Positions 53,598 to 62,427 of a DNA stretch of 64,000 bases are shown piece after piece. The DNA is from Pseudomonadota bacterium (GTDB taxonomy: Bacteria > Pseudomonadota > Gammaproteobacteria > Xanthomonadales > Xanthomonadaceae), in contig CAUJIN010000029.1 of the NCBI GenBank assembly GCA_963205495.1, positions 39,940 to 103,939 on the forward strand, read 5' to 3'. The notes under the pieces are model-generated. The model did not search any database. It was not told where the DNA came from and saw only the letters and a list, made by a program, of their open reading frames with translations. Both the position numbers and the translations under genes were made by a program. The number at the start of each line of letters is the position of its first letter. Positions within the stretch are counted from its first letter, which is position 1.

Positions 53598-54269
53598 ATG
53601 CGCAGGATGATTTTCGTGCTCGCACTCGTCGTCAGCCCGCTGGCGCTGGCGCAGCAGGACATCAGCAAGGTCAACGGCAGCATCCGCACCGAAGTCGGCG
53701 CGCGCTATGGCGACCTCGACACGGTGAACGGATCGGTCGAGGTGAATTCCGGCGTCACGGCCGGGGACGTCGAAACGGTCAACGGTCGCGTCGAGGTGTC
53801 CGAGAACGCCCGAGTCGGCGGTGTGGAGACGGTCAACGGCCGCATTTCCATCGGCGAGAACGTGCAAGTCGAAGGCGACGTGGAGAGCGTCAGCGGAAAT
53901 ATCTCGATCGGCGCGGGCAGCCGCGTGCGCGGCGGCATCGAGGCGGTCAACGGCGCCATCACCGTGACCCGCGCCGAGCTGGGCGGCAGCATCGAGAACG
54001 TCAACGGGGCGATCACCCTCGAGGGCGCGAGCCTTGCGCAGGGCATCGAAACCGTCAACGGCGACATTCTCGTGGGTCGCGACAGCGTGGTGCACGGCGA
54101 CATCCGCGTGCGCCGCCCTCGCGGCATCTCGCTGGGGCGCAGCGCTCCGCCCAAGGTGACGATCGAGTCGGGCGCAACGGTGGAAGGCCGGCTGGTGTTC
54201 GAACGCGAGGTGGCGCTGACCATCGCCCCCGGCGCCAAGGTCGCCCACGCCGAGCCGGTCGAACGCTGA
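53598..54269 (+). CDS. exported VNG-repeat (beta-helix-like) protein
   Basis: 223 residues with a signal peptide (MRRMIFVLALVVSPLALA). The mature region is built of about nine units of 18-20 residues, each opening (E/D)-(T/N/A)-V-N-G-x-(I/V)-x-(V/I) (for example DTVNGSVEV, ETVNGRVEV, ETVNGRISI, ENVNGAITL, ETVNGDILV). This is a regular ladder typical of bactofilin-like or DUF-type beta-helices. The last part (GATVEGRLVFEREVALTIA) continues the pattern. AGGAG 7 bases before the ATG. No known function; probably a structural or surface protein. Confidence 0.85.
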   Translation: MRRMIFVLALVVSPLALAQQDISKVNGSIRTEVGARYGDLDTVNGSVEVNSGVTAGDVETVNGRVEVSENARVGGVETVNGRISIGENVQVEGDVESVSGNISIGAGSRVRGGIEAVNGAITVTRAELGGSIENVNGAITLEGASLAQGIETVNGDILVGRDSVVHGDIRVRRPRGISLGRSAPPKVTIESGATVEGRLVFEREVALTIAPGAKVAHAEPVER

Positions 54270-54344
54270 GGCGCCTGCTCCCGCCGTTTTTCCCGGAGCC
54301 GCCTACAATGGCGGTTCCCCTTCGTGATTCCCCTGGAGGTTTTC

Positions 54345-56057
54345 ATGCGATTCCCCCTGCTGCCGGCCGTTCTGGCCTGCGCCCTGCTCGCCGGCTGCCA
54401 ACGTTCCGAGCCGGCGGCGCCGGTTTCGGCGCCTGCGCCTGCCGCGGACAGCGTTCCCGCCGCGCCGGACAAGCACGTGTTCGAGGCGGCGATCAGCGCG
54501 GAGGATTTTCGCGCCGACATCACCACGCTGGCTTCGGACGAATTCGGCGGCCGCGCGCCTGGCACGCAGGGCGAAACCCTGACGGTGGAATACCTGCGCG
54601 ACCGTTTTGCCGCCATGGGACTCCAGCCCGGCAACGGCGACCGCTGGTTCCAGACCGTGCCGATGGTGGAAACCACCGCCACGCCGGTGGCAGCGGCGGT
54701 GAAGATCCGCGACAAGTCCGTCGAATGGACCTTCGGCAGCCAGTGGGTGGCGGGCACGCGCACGGGCGAGGCGTCGGTGCAGGTGACCGACAGCCCAATG
54801 GTGTTCGTCGGCTACGGCACCGTGGCGCCCGAGGAAAACTGGAACGACTACGCCGGGCTGGATCTCAAGGGCAAGACCGTGGTGATGCTGGTCAACGATC
54901 CCGGCTTCCACGTCGATGATCCCGCGCTGTTCGGCGGCAAGCGCATGACCTACTACGGGCGCTGGACCTACAAGTTCGAGGAAGCCGCGCGCCAGGGCGC
55001 GACCGCGGCGCTGATCATCCACGACACCGCTGGCGCCGGCTACGGCTGGAGCGTGGTCGAAAACAGCTGGAGCGGCGCGCAGTACGACCTGCCGGCGGGC
55101 GAGGATCCCGAGCCGCGCCTGCCGCTGCAGGGCTGGATCACCGGCGAGGCGGCGCAGGACCTGTTCGCGCAGTCCGGCCTGTCGCTGGAGGCGCTGCGCC
55201 TGGCAGCCAACAAGCCCGGCTTCAAGGCCGTGCCGCTGCCGGCTTCGCTCACGGTCACGCTTCAAAGCGCGGTCAAGACCTCCGAATCCCGGAACGTGCT
55301 GGCGCTGCTGCCGGGTTCCGAGCGGCCCGAGGAAGCCGTCGTCTACATGGCGCACTGGGATCATCTGGGCACCCATGTCGCCGCCGACGGCAGCGTGCAG
55401 ATCTTCAACGGCGCCATCGACAACGCGTCGGGCGTGGCCGGCATCCTGGAGATCGCCGAAGCCTTCGCGCGCAGCGGTCAGGCGCCCAAGCGCTCGGTGC
55501 TGTTTGCCGCGGTGACGCTGGAGGAGTCGGGCCTGCTCGGTTCCAAGCACTACGTCGCCCATCCGACCTTCCCGATGCGCAACATCGCCGGGGTCATCAA
55601 CATCGACGCCATGTCCATCATCGGGCGCACCCGCGACATCGTGGTGACCGGATACGGCGCATCGGAGCTGGAGGACCTCCTGCGCCCGATCGCCGAGCGC
55701 CAGGGCCGCGTGCTGCACGGCGAGGGCAGCGTGGAAAAGGGCTTCTACTTCCGCTCCGATCACTTCAACTTCGCCAAGGCCGGCGTGCCGGCGCTGTACG
55801 CCAGCTCCGGGCTGGACCACGTCGAGAAGGGCGAGGAGTACGGGCTTTCGATCGCGCAGGAATACGGCGCCAACCGCTACCACAAGCCGGGCGACGTGGT
55901 GGATCCGGGCTGGGACCTTTCCGGCGTGGTGCAGGACCTGGAGGCGCTGTACGCGGTCGGGCGCGAGCTGGCCGACGGCGCTGCCTGGCCGAACTGGTAC
56001 GAGGGCAATCCGTTCCGCGCCGTGCGTGACGCCGACCGCGCCAAGGCGGAAAATTGA
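54345..56057 (+). CDS. M28-family lipoprotein metallopeptidase
   Basis: 570 residues. Lipoprotein signal (LACALLAGC), a PA domain insertion (about 120-270) and the M28 dizinc core: AHWDHLG, IDNASGVAGILEIAEAF, LEESGLLGSKHY, INIDAM and the last ligand in YHKPGD. Probable aminopeptidase at the periplasmic face. Start at MRFPLL with GGAGG 6 bases upstream; an in-frame ATG seven codons earlier is less likely. Confidence 0.95.
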   Translation: MRFPLLPAVLACALLAGCQRSEPAAPVSAPAPAADSVPAAPDKHVFEAAISAEDFRADITTLASDEFGGRAPGTQGETLTVEYLRDRFAAMGLQPGNGDRWFQTVPMVETTATPVAAAVKIRDKSVEWTFGSQWVAGTRTGEASVQVTDSPMVFVGYGTVAPEENWNDYAGLDLKGKTVVMLVNDPGFHVDDPALFGGKRMTYYGRWTYKFEEAARQGATAALIIHDTAGAGYGWSVVENSWSGAQYDLPAGEDPEPRLPLQGWITGEAAQDLFAQSGLSLEALRLAANKPGFKAVPLPASLTVTLQSAVKTSESRNVLALLPGSERPEEAVVYMAHWDHLGTHVAADGSVQIFNGAIDNASGVAGILEIAEAFARSGQAPKRSVLFAAVTLEESGLLGSKHYVAHPTFPMRNIAGVINIDAMSIIGRTRDIVVTGYGASELEDLLRPIAERQGRVLHGEGSVEKGFYFRSDHFNFAKAGVPALYASSGLDHVEKGEEYGLSIAQEYGANRYHKPGDVVDPGWDLSGVVQDLEALYAVGRELADGAAWPNWYEGNPFRAVRDADRAKAEN

Positions 56058-56106
56058 TCGAAGCTGCGCGCGCGGTGCCGCAAGTCCGGCGCCGCGCGAT
56101 TCCTCC

Positions 56107-56137
56107 CGCCCGCGCTCGCGCGGGCGTTTTTTCTTTT
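56107..56137 (+). terminator. Rho-independent terminator of the M28 peptidase gene
   Basis: Stem CGCCCGCGC/GCGCGGGCG (9 bp, 2-nt loop) followed by TTTTTTCTTTT. Confidence 0.88.
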
Positions 56138-56148
56138 GGACCTGCGCC

Positions 56149-57033
56149 ATGCCGATTTCCCACCTGCTCCTGACCCTGGCCGTGGTCATGGTCTGGGGCA
56201 CCAACTTCGTGGTGATCCGCTACGGCCTGGACGAATTCCCGCCGCTGCTGTTTGCCACCCTGCGCTTCGCCTTCTCGCTCTTGCCCTGGGTGCTGGTGGT
56301 GAAGCGTCCGGCGGTGCCCTGGCGCCATCTCGCCGGGAACGGACTGTTCCTGGGCTTTGGCATGTTCGGCCTGCTGTTCATCGCGATGCGCGCCGACATC
56401 ACCCCCGGCGTGGCCTCGATCATGGCCCAGACCCAGGCCTTCTTCACCATCGGGCTGGCGATGCTGTTCCTGCGCGAACACCTGCATCGCTACCAGGGCG
56501 TGGGGCTGGCGCTCTGTCTGGCGGGGCTGGCGGTGTTGTTCGCCAACGTGGACGGCACCGTGACGACGCGCGGCCTGGCGCTCACCCTCGCTGCCGGGCT
56601 GTGCTGGGCGGTGGCCAACCTCATCGCCAAGCGCGCCGGAAAGGTGGACATGCTCGGGTTCATGGTCTGGTCTTCGCTGTTCGCGATCCCGCCGCTGCTG
56701 GCGTGCAGCCTGTGGCTGGAAGGGCCGCAAAGCGTTCTTGCGGCGGTGACGGCGGCCTCGTGGCCGGCCTGGGCGGCGGCGGTGTGGCAGGGCGTGGCCA
56801 ATACCCTGTTCGGCTACGGTGCTTGGAACTGGCTGCTGGCGCGCCATCCGACCGCCGCCATCGCGCCGTTCTCGCTGCTGGTGCCGGTGGTGGCGATCGT
56901 GTCGTCCGTGCTGCTGCTCGACGAGGCGCTGCCGATCTGGAAGATCCAGGCCATGGCGCTCTTGATGTCGGGGCTGGCGGTGATCGCGCTGTGGCCCAAA
57001 CTTCGTGCGCTGCGCATGAATCGGTTTGTCTGA
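56149..57033 (+). CDS. EamA/DMT-family transporter
   Basis: 294 residues, ten membrane helices in two EamA repeats: VVMVWGTNFVVIRYGLDEFPP at the start, MAQTQAFFTIGLAMLFLRE and the second-repeat SLLVPVVAIVSSVLLLDEALP. Resembles the RhaT/YdcZ-like amino-acid or metabolite exporter group (O-acetylserine exporter EamA). Substrate unknown. Confidence 0.93.
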   Translation: MPISHLLLTLAVVMVWGTNFVVIRYGLDEFPPLLFATLRFAFSLLPWVLVVKRPAVPWRHLAGNGLFLGFGMFGLLFIAMRADITPGVASIMAQTQAFFTIGLAMLFLREHLHRYQGVGLALCLAGLAVLFANVDGTVTTRGLALTLAAGLCWAVANLIAKRAGKVDMLGFMVWSSLFAIPPLLACSLWLEGPQSVLAAVTAASWPAWAAAVWQGVANTLFGYGAWNWLLARHPTAAIAPFSLLVPVVAIVSSVLLLDEALPIWKIQAMALLMSGLAVIALWPKLRALRMNRFV

Positions 57034-57187
57034 AGGCGGGAGCGCGACTTCTCGCCGGTTGCGTGCGCGCCGGGCGCGCCGTCGCGACAGGCTCGTGTCC
57101 GGAGTCCGTCCATCGTGCAGTGCAGCGTGATTGCCCGGCCTGCGCCCCGTAGGATGCGCGCCACAAGATGAAATGTGGGGAGGGAGG

Positions 57188-57222
57188 GACCCGCTTCGTT
57201 CGCGAAGCGGGTCTTTCTTTTT
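57188..57222 (+). terminator. Rho-independent terminator with UUCG loop
   Basis: 11-bp perfect stem GACCCGCTTCG/CGAAGCGGGTC closing a TTCG tetraloop, then TTTCTTTTT. About 155 bp after the EamA stop; 57034-57187 holds nothing else recognised. Confidence 0.9.
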
Positions 57223-57261
57223 GCGTGAGGACCCGCGCTGGCGCTGTGCCGCTCGATGCGG

Positions 57262-57624
57262 TCAGAGTTCCGGGGACAGCGCCAGCAGGCCGAGCAGGGC
57301 GTTGCGCAGGGCGACGCGCAGTTCGGCCAGCAGATCCTCCGCCTCGCGGCTGCCGAAGCGGCTCGAATCCAGGTGTTCCAGCCGTTGCGTCGCGTCGGCC
57401 AGCGCGGTGGCGCCCAGCGCGAGTGCGGAAGATCGCAGGAAGTGCGACGCCTGGTTGAGTTCCTCTGGATCGCGACGCTCGTGTCCGAGTTCGATGCGGC
57501 TCAGCAGCGCCGGGGCGTCCGCGATGAACAGCCGGATCAGGCGCGCGCTGCTGCCCGGTTCGCTTTCGTCCAGCGTTCGCAGCAGCGCGAGGGCATCGGG
57601 ATGGAGGGTGATCGGCGTGCTCAT
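57262..57624 (-). CDS. stand-alone Hpt phosphotransfer protein
   Basis: 120 residues of the Hpt four-helix bundle: LIRLFIADAPALLSRI followed by NQASHFLRSSALALGATALADATQRLE, with the phosphorylatable His in ASHFLRSS (the A-H-x-L-K-G-S block with R-S-S in place of K-G-S). No histidine kinase or receiver gene is adjacent, so it serves a distant phosphorelay. Start at MSTPITLHP. Confidence 0.85.
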   Translation of the reverse strand: MSTPITLHPDALALLRTLDESEPGSSARLIRLFIADAPALLSRIELGHERRDPEELNQASHFLRSSALALGATALADATQRLEHLDSSRFGSREAEDLLAELRVALRNALLGLLALSPEL

Positions 57625-57870
57625 CTTGCGGAGTGCGGGCATCGCGGCAGGACGTGGAAGTGCGGAGCATAACGCGATGCCGAGGCCGGTGCGCGGGCCG
57701 GTCGGCAGGCGTGATTTTTCGGCACCTTCGATGCCCCCCGACCGGGTGGGGTAGGAGTTTTCCTAGCCTCGGGCGCGCAAGTTTCCGACCCGTGCCCCGG
57801 TCTTGGGACGATGCGCCGGATTCATCCCGGCCGGCAGACTGACTCTGTTTCCCGTCACCGCGGTCGTCCC

Positions 57871-58182
57871 ATGTTCCGTTTCCATGCCCTCCTGCGTCGC
57901 TGCCTTGTGCTCGGACTGCTGTGGGCGTTGGCGACGGTGGCCTGTGCGGCGGCGGATACGGAAAGCGTGGACATCAACACGGCCGATGCGTTCGAACTGG
58001 CCGCGCGCCTGAATGGCGTCGGCATGACGCGCGCCGAGGCGATCATCCATCACCGGCAAACGCATGGCCCGTTCGTACACCCCGACGATCTGGTTCGCGT
58101 GAAGGGCATCGGGCCCAGGACGCTCGACAAGAACCGCCAGCGCATCCGAATCGGTCCCCCGGCCGACGCCGCGCAGCCATAA
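57871..58182 (+). CDS. ComEA-like exported helix-hairpin-helix protein
   Basis: 103 residues: signal peptide (LGLLWALATVACAA) and two HhH motifs (VDINTADAFELAARLNGVG, FVHPDDLVRVKGIGPRTLDK). ComEA in other bacteria binds incoming DNA in the periplasm. Divergent from the Hpt gene across 246 bp with no clear signal. Links functionally to dprA at 6307, an inference. Confidence 0.88.
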   Translation: MFRFHALLRRCLVLGLLWALATVACAAADTESVDINTADAFELAARLNGVGMTRAEAIIHHRQTHGPFVHPDDLVRVKGIGPRTLDKNRQRIRIGPPADAAQP

Positions 58183-58230
58183 CAGCCCGTGTCGCGCCAC
58201 GGTCCCCCGGCCGTAAGCGATTCCGCCTGC

Positions 58231-58262
58231 ACCGCCGCGCCCTGCGCGGCGGTTCTTTCTTT
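58231..58262 (+). terminator. Rho-independent terminator of the comEA-like gene
   Basis: 10-bp perfect stem ACCGCCGCGC/GCGCGGCGGT with a 3-nt loop, then TCTTTCTTT. Confidence 0.82.
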
Positions 58263-58344
58263 CGGGTGCCCTGTGCGCGTTTCTCGGCAGGCGCTATCGT
58301 GAGCAGCTGCGTCGCGCGAGACGGCCGAGATCCGAGGGAGTACC

Positions 58345-58767
58345 GTGAAATTCCTGCACGCCATGGTCCGGGTACGCAACCTGGAGGAATCCCTGAGTTT
58401 CTATTGCGAAGGGCTGGGGCTGCGCGAAGTGCGCCGTTCGGAGCACCCCGCCGGTCGCTTCACCCTGGTCTACCTCTCGGCGCCGAATCATCCGGAAGCC
58501 GAGATCGAGCTGACGCTCAACTGGGACTCGGACGAGGACTACGGCAGCGCGTGCAACTTCGGCCACCTCGCCTTCGAGGTGGAGGATATCCACGCCACCT
58601 GCGCGCACCTGATGGCGATGGGCATCACCATCCATCGCCCGCCGCGCGACGGCCACATGGCCTTCGTGCGCTCGCCGGACAGGATCTCCGTGGAGCTGCT
58701 GCAAAAAGGCGAGCCGCTGGCGCCTGCCGAGCCGTGGGTGTCGATGCCCAACGTGGGGGCGTGGTGA
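58345..58767 (+). CDS. VOC-family glyoxalase (lactoylglutathione lyase-like)
   Basis: 140 residues from GTG with GAGGGAG upstream. Two VOC modules: LHAMVRVRNLEESLSFYCEGLGL and FGHLAFEVEDIHATC; metal ligands at His (LHAMV), Glu (IELTL), His (GHLAF) and Glu (SVELLQK), as in class I glyoxalase (GloA), which detoxifies methylglyoxal-glutathione. Coupled to the next gene by a 4-base overlap. Confidence 0.9.
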   Translation: MKFLHAMVRVRNLEESLSFYCEGLGLREVRRSEHPAGRFTLVYLSAPNHPEAEIELTLNWDSDEDYGSACNFGHLAFEVEDIHATCAHLMAMGITIHRPPRDGHMAFVRSPDRISVELLQKGEPLAPAEPWVSMPNVGAW

Positions 58768-59549
58768 GCACGACGCGCGCCTGCATCGACGGCGAGCCGG
58801 CCGACGTCGAGGCGCTGGCCGGCTTCACGCGCACCGGCTATGGACACTTCACCACGATGCAGGTGCGTCAGGGCGCGGTGCGCGGACTCGACCTGCACCT
58901 GATCCGCCTGCAGGCGGCCACCCGTGCGCTGTTCGGCGGACGGCTGGATATCGAAGCGCTGCGCGGCGACCTGCGCCGCGCGCTGGAAGGGCTGGCCGAT
59001 GCCGCCGTGCGCATCAGCGTCGTGGCGGGAAACTGGAATGCGCGGTCCATGTCCGGGGCGGCGCGCATCCGCACCCTGATCCTCGTCGATCCGCCGCTCC
59101 CCGAGCCCAGGGAGCCGGTGCGCCTGCGCTCGTTCATGCACGAACGCTACCTGCCCCGGTTCAAGCATCTGGGCAGCTTCGAGCTGTTCCACCTGCGCCG
59201 CCAGGCGCGCATCCAGGGCTTCGACGACGCGGTGCTGCGCACGCGCGAGGGCTTCCTGTCGGAAGGGGCGACCTTTTCGCTGGGGTTCTTCTCCGGCAAC
59301 ACGCTGGTATGGACCCAGGCGCCGCAGCTCGACGGCATCACCCGGCGCCTGCTGATGCAGTCCGATCCGCGTGCGCAGGTGCGCGAGATTTCCCCGGAAG
59401 ACGCGCGCGGATTCGACGGCGCGTTCTGCTGCCACTCGGGCGGCATCTGGCCGGTTTCGCGCATCGACGAGGTGTCGATCACGGTGGACGAGGCGCGCAT
59501 CGAGGCGCTGCGGGCGCGGTTGGCGGAAATTCCGATGCAAGCTGTCTGA
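58764..59549 (+). CDS. class IV PLP aminotransferase (aminodeoxychorismate lyase/branched-chain-like)
   Basis: 261 residues from a GTG overlapping the VOC stop. Fold-IV PLP enzyme: PLP Lys in RFKHLGSFELFHLRRQA, EGFLSEGATFSLGFF as the E...N/T pocket and GFDDAVLRTREG; the D-x-H-L-x-R-L-x-A region near residue 45. Could be PabC-like or a D-amino/branched aminotransferase; not resolvable. Confidence 0.82.
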   Translation: MSTTRACIDGEPADVEALAGFTRTGYGHFTTMQVRQGAVRGLDLHLIRLQAATRALFGGRLDIEALRGDLRRALEGLADAAVRISVVAGNWNARSMSGAARIRTLILVDPPLPEPREPVRLRSFMHERYLPRFKHLGSFELFHLRRQARIQGFDDAVLRTREGFLSEGATFSLGFFSGNTLVWTQAPQLDGITRRLLMQSDPRAQVREISPEDARGFDGAFCCHSGGIWPVSRIDEVSITVDEARIEALRARLAEIPMQAV

Positions 59550-59618
59550 CTGGGCTTCGGCTCGGCACGGACGGGAGCGCAGCGACCTACAATGGCAGCT
59601 TTGCGCCGCGAGTCCGTC

Positions 59619-60845
59619 ATGTCCAACCGAACCCCCGCGCTGGTCGAAAGCGCCGCCCGCCATCTCGTGCCCACCTACCGACCGCGCGCGCTGGTGCTCG
59701 ATCGCGGCGCAGGCTCGCGCGTCTGGGACATCGAGGGGCGCGAGTACGTCGATTTCGCGGCGGGCATCGCGGTCAGCGCGCTCGGCCACGGCGACCCGGA
59801 CCTGCTCGAGGCCCTGCACGCGCAGGCGCAAAAGCTCTGGCACACCAGCAACGTCTTCCTCACCGAGCCGCCGCTGCGTCTGGCCGAGGAGCTGATCGCC
59901 GCCAGCGGCTTTGCCTCGCGCGTGTTCTTCTGCAACTCGGGTGGCGAAGCCAACGAGGCCGCGATCAAGCTGGCACGCCGCTTTGCCGCCAATGCCGGCC
60001 GCCCGCCCGAGCGCCGCGTGATCCTGAGCTTCCACGGCTCCTTCCACGGCCGCACCCTGGCCACCGTCACCGCCACCGCGCAGCCGAAATACCAGCAGGG
60101 CTTCGAGCCCTTGCCCGGCGGCTTCCGCTACGCGCCGTTCAACGACGTGGCCGGTTTCGACGCGACCTTCGGCGACGACGTGGCCGCGGTGATCGTGGAG
60201 CCGGTGCAGGGCGAGGGCGGCGTGGTTCCCGCCGCGCCCGGATTCCTCGCCCACCTGCGCGCGCGCTGCGACGAGACCGGCGCCCTGCTGATCTTCGACG
60301 AAATCCAGACCGGCGTGGGCCGCAGCGGCAAACTCTGGGCGCATCAGTGGGACGGCGTCACGCCGGATGCGATGACCCTGGCCAAGGGCCTGGGCTGCGG
60401 CTTTCCGATCGGCGCGCTGCTGGTGGGTGAGGCCGCCGCGCAGACGCTCGACTTCGGCAGTCATGGCACCACCTTTGGCGGCAACCCGCTGGCCGCCGCC
60501 GTGGCGCGTGCGGTGCTGGGCAAGGTCCGTTCGCCCGCGCTGCTGGAGAACGTCGAACGGCAGTCGCAGGCGCTGCGTTCGGGGCTGCGCGCGCTCGATG
60601 AAAAACACGGAGTCTTCGCGCAGTTGCGCGGCCGCGGCCTGATGCTGGGCGCCGTCCTGCGCCCGGAGTTTGCCGGACGCGCGGCGGAAATCCTCGACCA
60701 CGCCGCACACGCCGGACTGCTGCTGCTCCAGGCCGGTCCCGATGTGCTGCGCTTCGTGCCCGCACTCAATATCACCGAGACCGACGTGGCCGAGGGTCTG
60801 GCGCGGCTCGATGCCGCGCTGGCCGCCTGGCGCGGGCAGCGATGA
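59619..60845 (+). CDS. argD: acetylornithine/succinyldiaminopimelate aminotransferase
   Basis: 408-residue class III PLP aminotransferase of arginine (and possibly lysine) synthesis. Features: VPTYRPRALVLDRGAGSRVW, FCNSGGEANEAAIKLARRF, FHGSFHGRTLATVTATAQ, VIVEPVQGEGG, FDEIQTGVGRSGKLWAHQ and the PLP Lys in TLAKGLGCGFPIGALL. Could be AstC if this lineage uses arginine catabolism; no other arg or ast gene is near to decide. Start at MSNRTPALVES. Confidence 0.9.
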   Translation: MSNRTPALVESAARHLVPTYRPRALVLDRGAGSRVWDIEGREYVDFAAGIAVSALGHGDPDLLEALHAQAQKLWHTSNVFLTEPPLRLAEELIAASGFASRVFFCNSGGEANEAAIKLARRFAANAGRPPERRVILSFHGSFHGRTLATVTATAQPKYQQGFEPLPGGFRYAPFNDVAGFDATFGDDVAAVIVEPVQGEGGVVPAAPGFLAHLRARCDETGALLIFDEIQTGVGRSGKLWAHQWDGVTPDAMTLAKGLGCGFPIGALLVGEAAAQTLDFGSHGTTFGGNPLAAAVARAVLGKVRSPALLENVERQSQALRSGLRALDEKHGVFAQLRGRGLMLGAVLRPEFAGRAAEILDHAAHAGLLLLQAGPDVLRFVPALNITETDVAEGLARLDAALAAWRGQR

Positions 60846-60991
60846 ATCGGCAGCGCGTGCAACGCGCAGGAACCCCTTGGAGCGCAGCTTGCTGTGCTGC
60901 CCTGAGCCCTTCGAGTTCGAGGCCAGGGGCAAGGTCCCGGCGCACTTTCCCGGGGTGATAGCATCGTGGCTTTCGATATCGGAGCCGCGCA

Positions 60992-62275
60992 ATGTCACGT
61001 CCCTTGCTCTTCCTTCTGCCTCTCGCATTCGTTCCTGCGGCATGGGCCGAAGCCCCGGTTCCGGTGAAGCCGGAACTGCTCGATCAGGTGGTCGAATGGC
61101 GCCGCGATCTGCATGCGCATCCGGAGCTGGGCAATCACGAAACCCGGACCGCGCAGGTGATCGCGGCCCACCTGCGCCGGCTCGGCCTCACGCCGAAAAC
61201 CGGCATCGCGCACACCGGCGTCACCGCGCGGCTCAAGGGCGGCAAGCCCGGCCCGCGCGTCGCGCTGCGCGCCGACATGGACGCCCTGCCGGTGGTCGAA
61301 CAGACCGGCCTGCCGTTCGCTTCCACCGTGCGCAGCGAATACCGCGGCCAGCCGGTCGGGGTGATGCACGCCTGCGGCCACGACATGCACGTGTCGATCC
61401 TGATGGGCGTCGCCGAGGCGCTTGTCGCGCGGCGCGACGAACTGCCCGGCGAGGTGCTGTTCGTCTTCCAGCCCGCCGAGGAAGGGCCGCCCGTGGCGGG
61501 AGAGGCGGCCGGCGCCGAACTGATGCTGGAGCAGGGCATCTTCGCCGACTTCAAGCCCGATGCCGTGCTCGGCCTGCACGTCTGGGCCGGATTGCACGTC
61601 GGCCAGATCGGCGTGCGCAGTGGCGGCATGATGGCCAGTGCCGACGAGTGGACGCTGACGGTGAAGGGCAAGCAGACCCACGGCTCACAGCCCTGGGCCG
61701 GTGTGGATCCGATCACCGTCGGTGCGCAGATCCTGCTGGGCGCCCAGTCGATCATCGCCCGCCAGGTCGACATCACCCGTTCGCCCGTGGTGCTGACCGC
61801 CGGCCAGTTCCAGGCCGGCGTGCGCTTCAACATCATTCCAGACGAGGCGATCCTCGTCGGCACGCTGCGGACCTTCGATCCGGCGCTGCGCGAGGACGTC
61901 ATCGCGCGCTTCCGCGGCACCGCCGAACACTTCGCCGGCGCCTCGGGCGCCAGCGCCTCGCTGGAAGTCGTCAACAACGCCCCGGCGCTGATCAACGACG
62001 CTGCGCTGTACCGCCAGCTCCTGCCCTCGCTCGAGCGCGCGGTCGGGACCGGCAGCGTCGTCGAAGTGCCGCCGGTTACGGCGGCCGAGGATTTTTCCCG
62101 CTTCGCCGACGCCTCGCGCGGGCTGTTTTTCTTCGTCGGAAGCACGGCTGCGGACAAGGACCCCGCCACCATGCCGATGAACCACTCGCCCTTCTACGCC
62201 CCCGACGAAGGCGCGCTCGAAGTCGGCCTGCGCGCGATGCTCCAGGCCACGCTCGATTTCCTGGGCGCGTCCTAG
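60992..62275 (+). CDS. secreted M20-family amidohydrolase (hippurate/IAA-amino-acid hydrolase type)
   Basis: 427 residues with a signal peptide (LLFLLPLAFVPAAWA). M20D amidohydrolase: RRDLHAHPELGNHE, ALRADMDALPV, MHACGHDMHVS, FVFQPAEEGPP, GLHVWAGLHVGQIGVRSG and the end SPFYAPDEGALEVG. Cleaves N-acyl amino acids; the export signal puts it in the periplasm. Upstream 60846-60991 holds nothing recognised. Confidence 0.93.
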   Translation: MSRPLLFLLPLAFVPAAWAEAPVPVKPELLDQVVEWRRDLHAHPELGNHETRTAQVIAAHLRRLGLTPKTGIAHTGVTARLKGGKPGPRVALRADMDALPVVEQTGLPFASTVRSEYRGQPVGVMHACGHDMHVSILMGVAEALVARRDELPGEVLFVFQPAEEGPPVAGEAAGAELMLEQGIFADFKPDAVLGLHVWAGLHVGQIGVRSGGMMASADEWTLTVKGKQTHGSQPWAGVDPITVGAQILLGAQSIIARQVDITRSPVVLTAGQFQAGVRFNIIPDEAILVGTLRTFDPALREDVIARFRGTAEHFAGASGASASLEVVNNAPALINDAALYRQLLPSLERAVGTGSVVEVPPVTAAEDFSRFADASRGLFFFVGSTAADKDPATMPMNHSPFYAPDEGALEVGLRAMLQATLDFLGAS

Positions 62276-62427
62276 TTCGCGAAGCGGCGCGCGTCGCGCC
62301 CGCGCGGGCGGATGCCCAGCGGCTTCTGCGTGCAGCTGCAAGATGGGCTCGCCTGCGCGGCTTCCACCTGCACCCGATCCCCGGAGGCCCTCGCCGAACG
62401 GCCCCGGCGCTCAGGCCGCCGAGCCGT

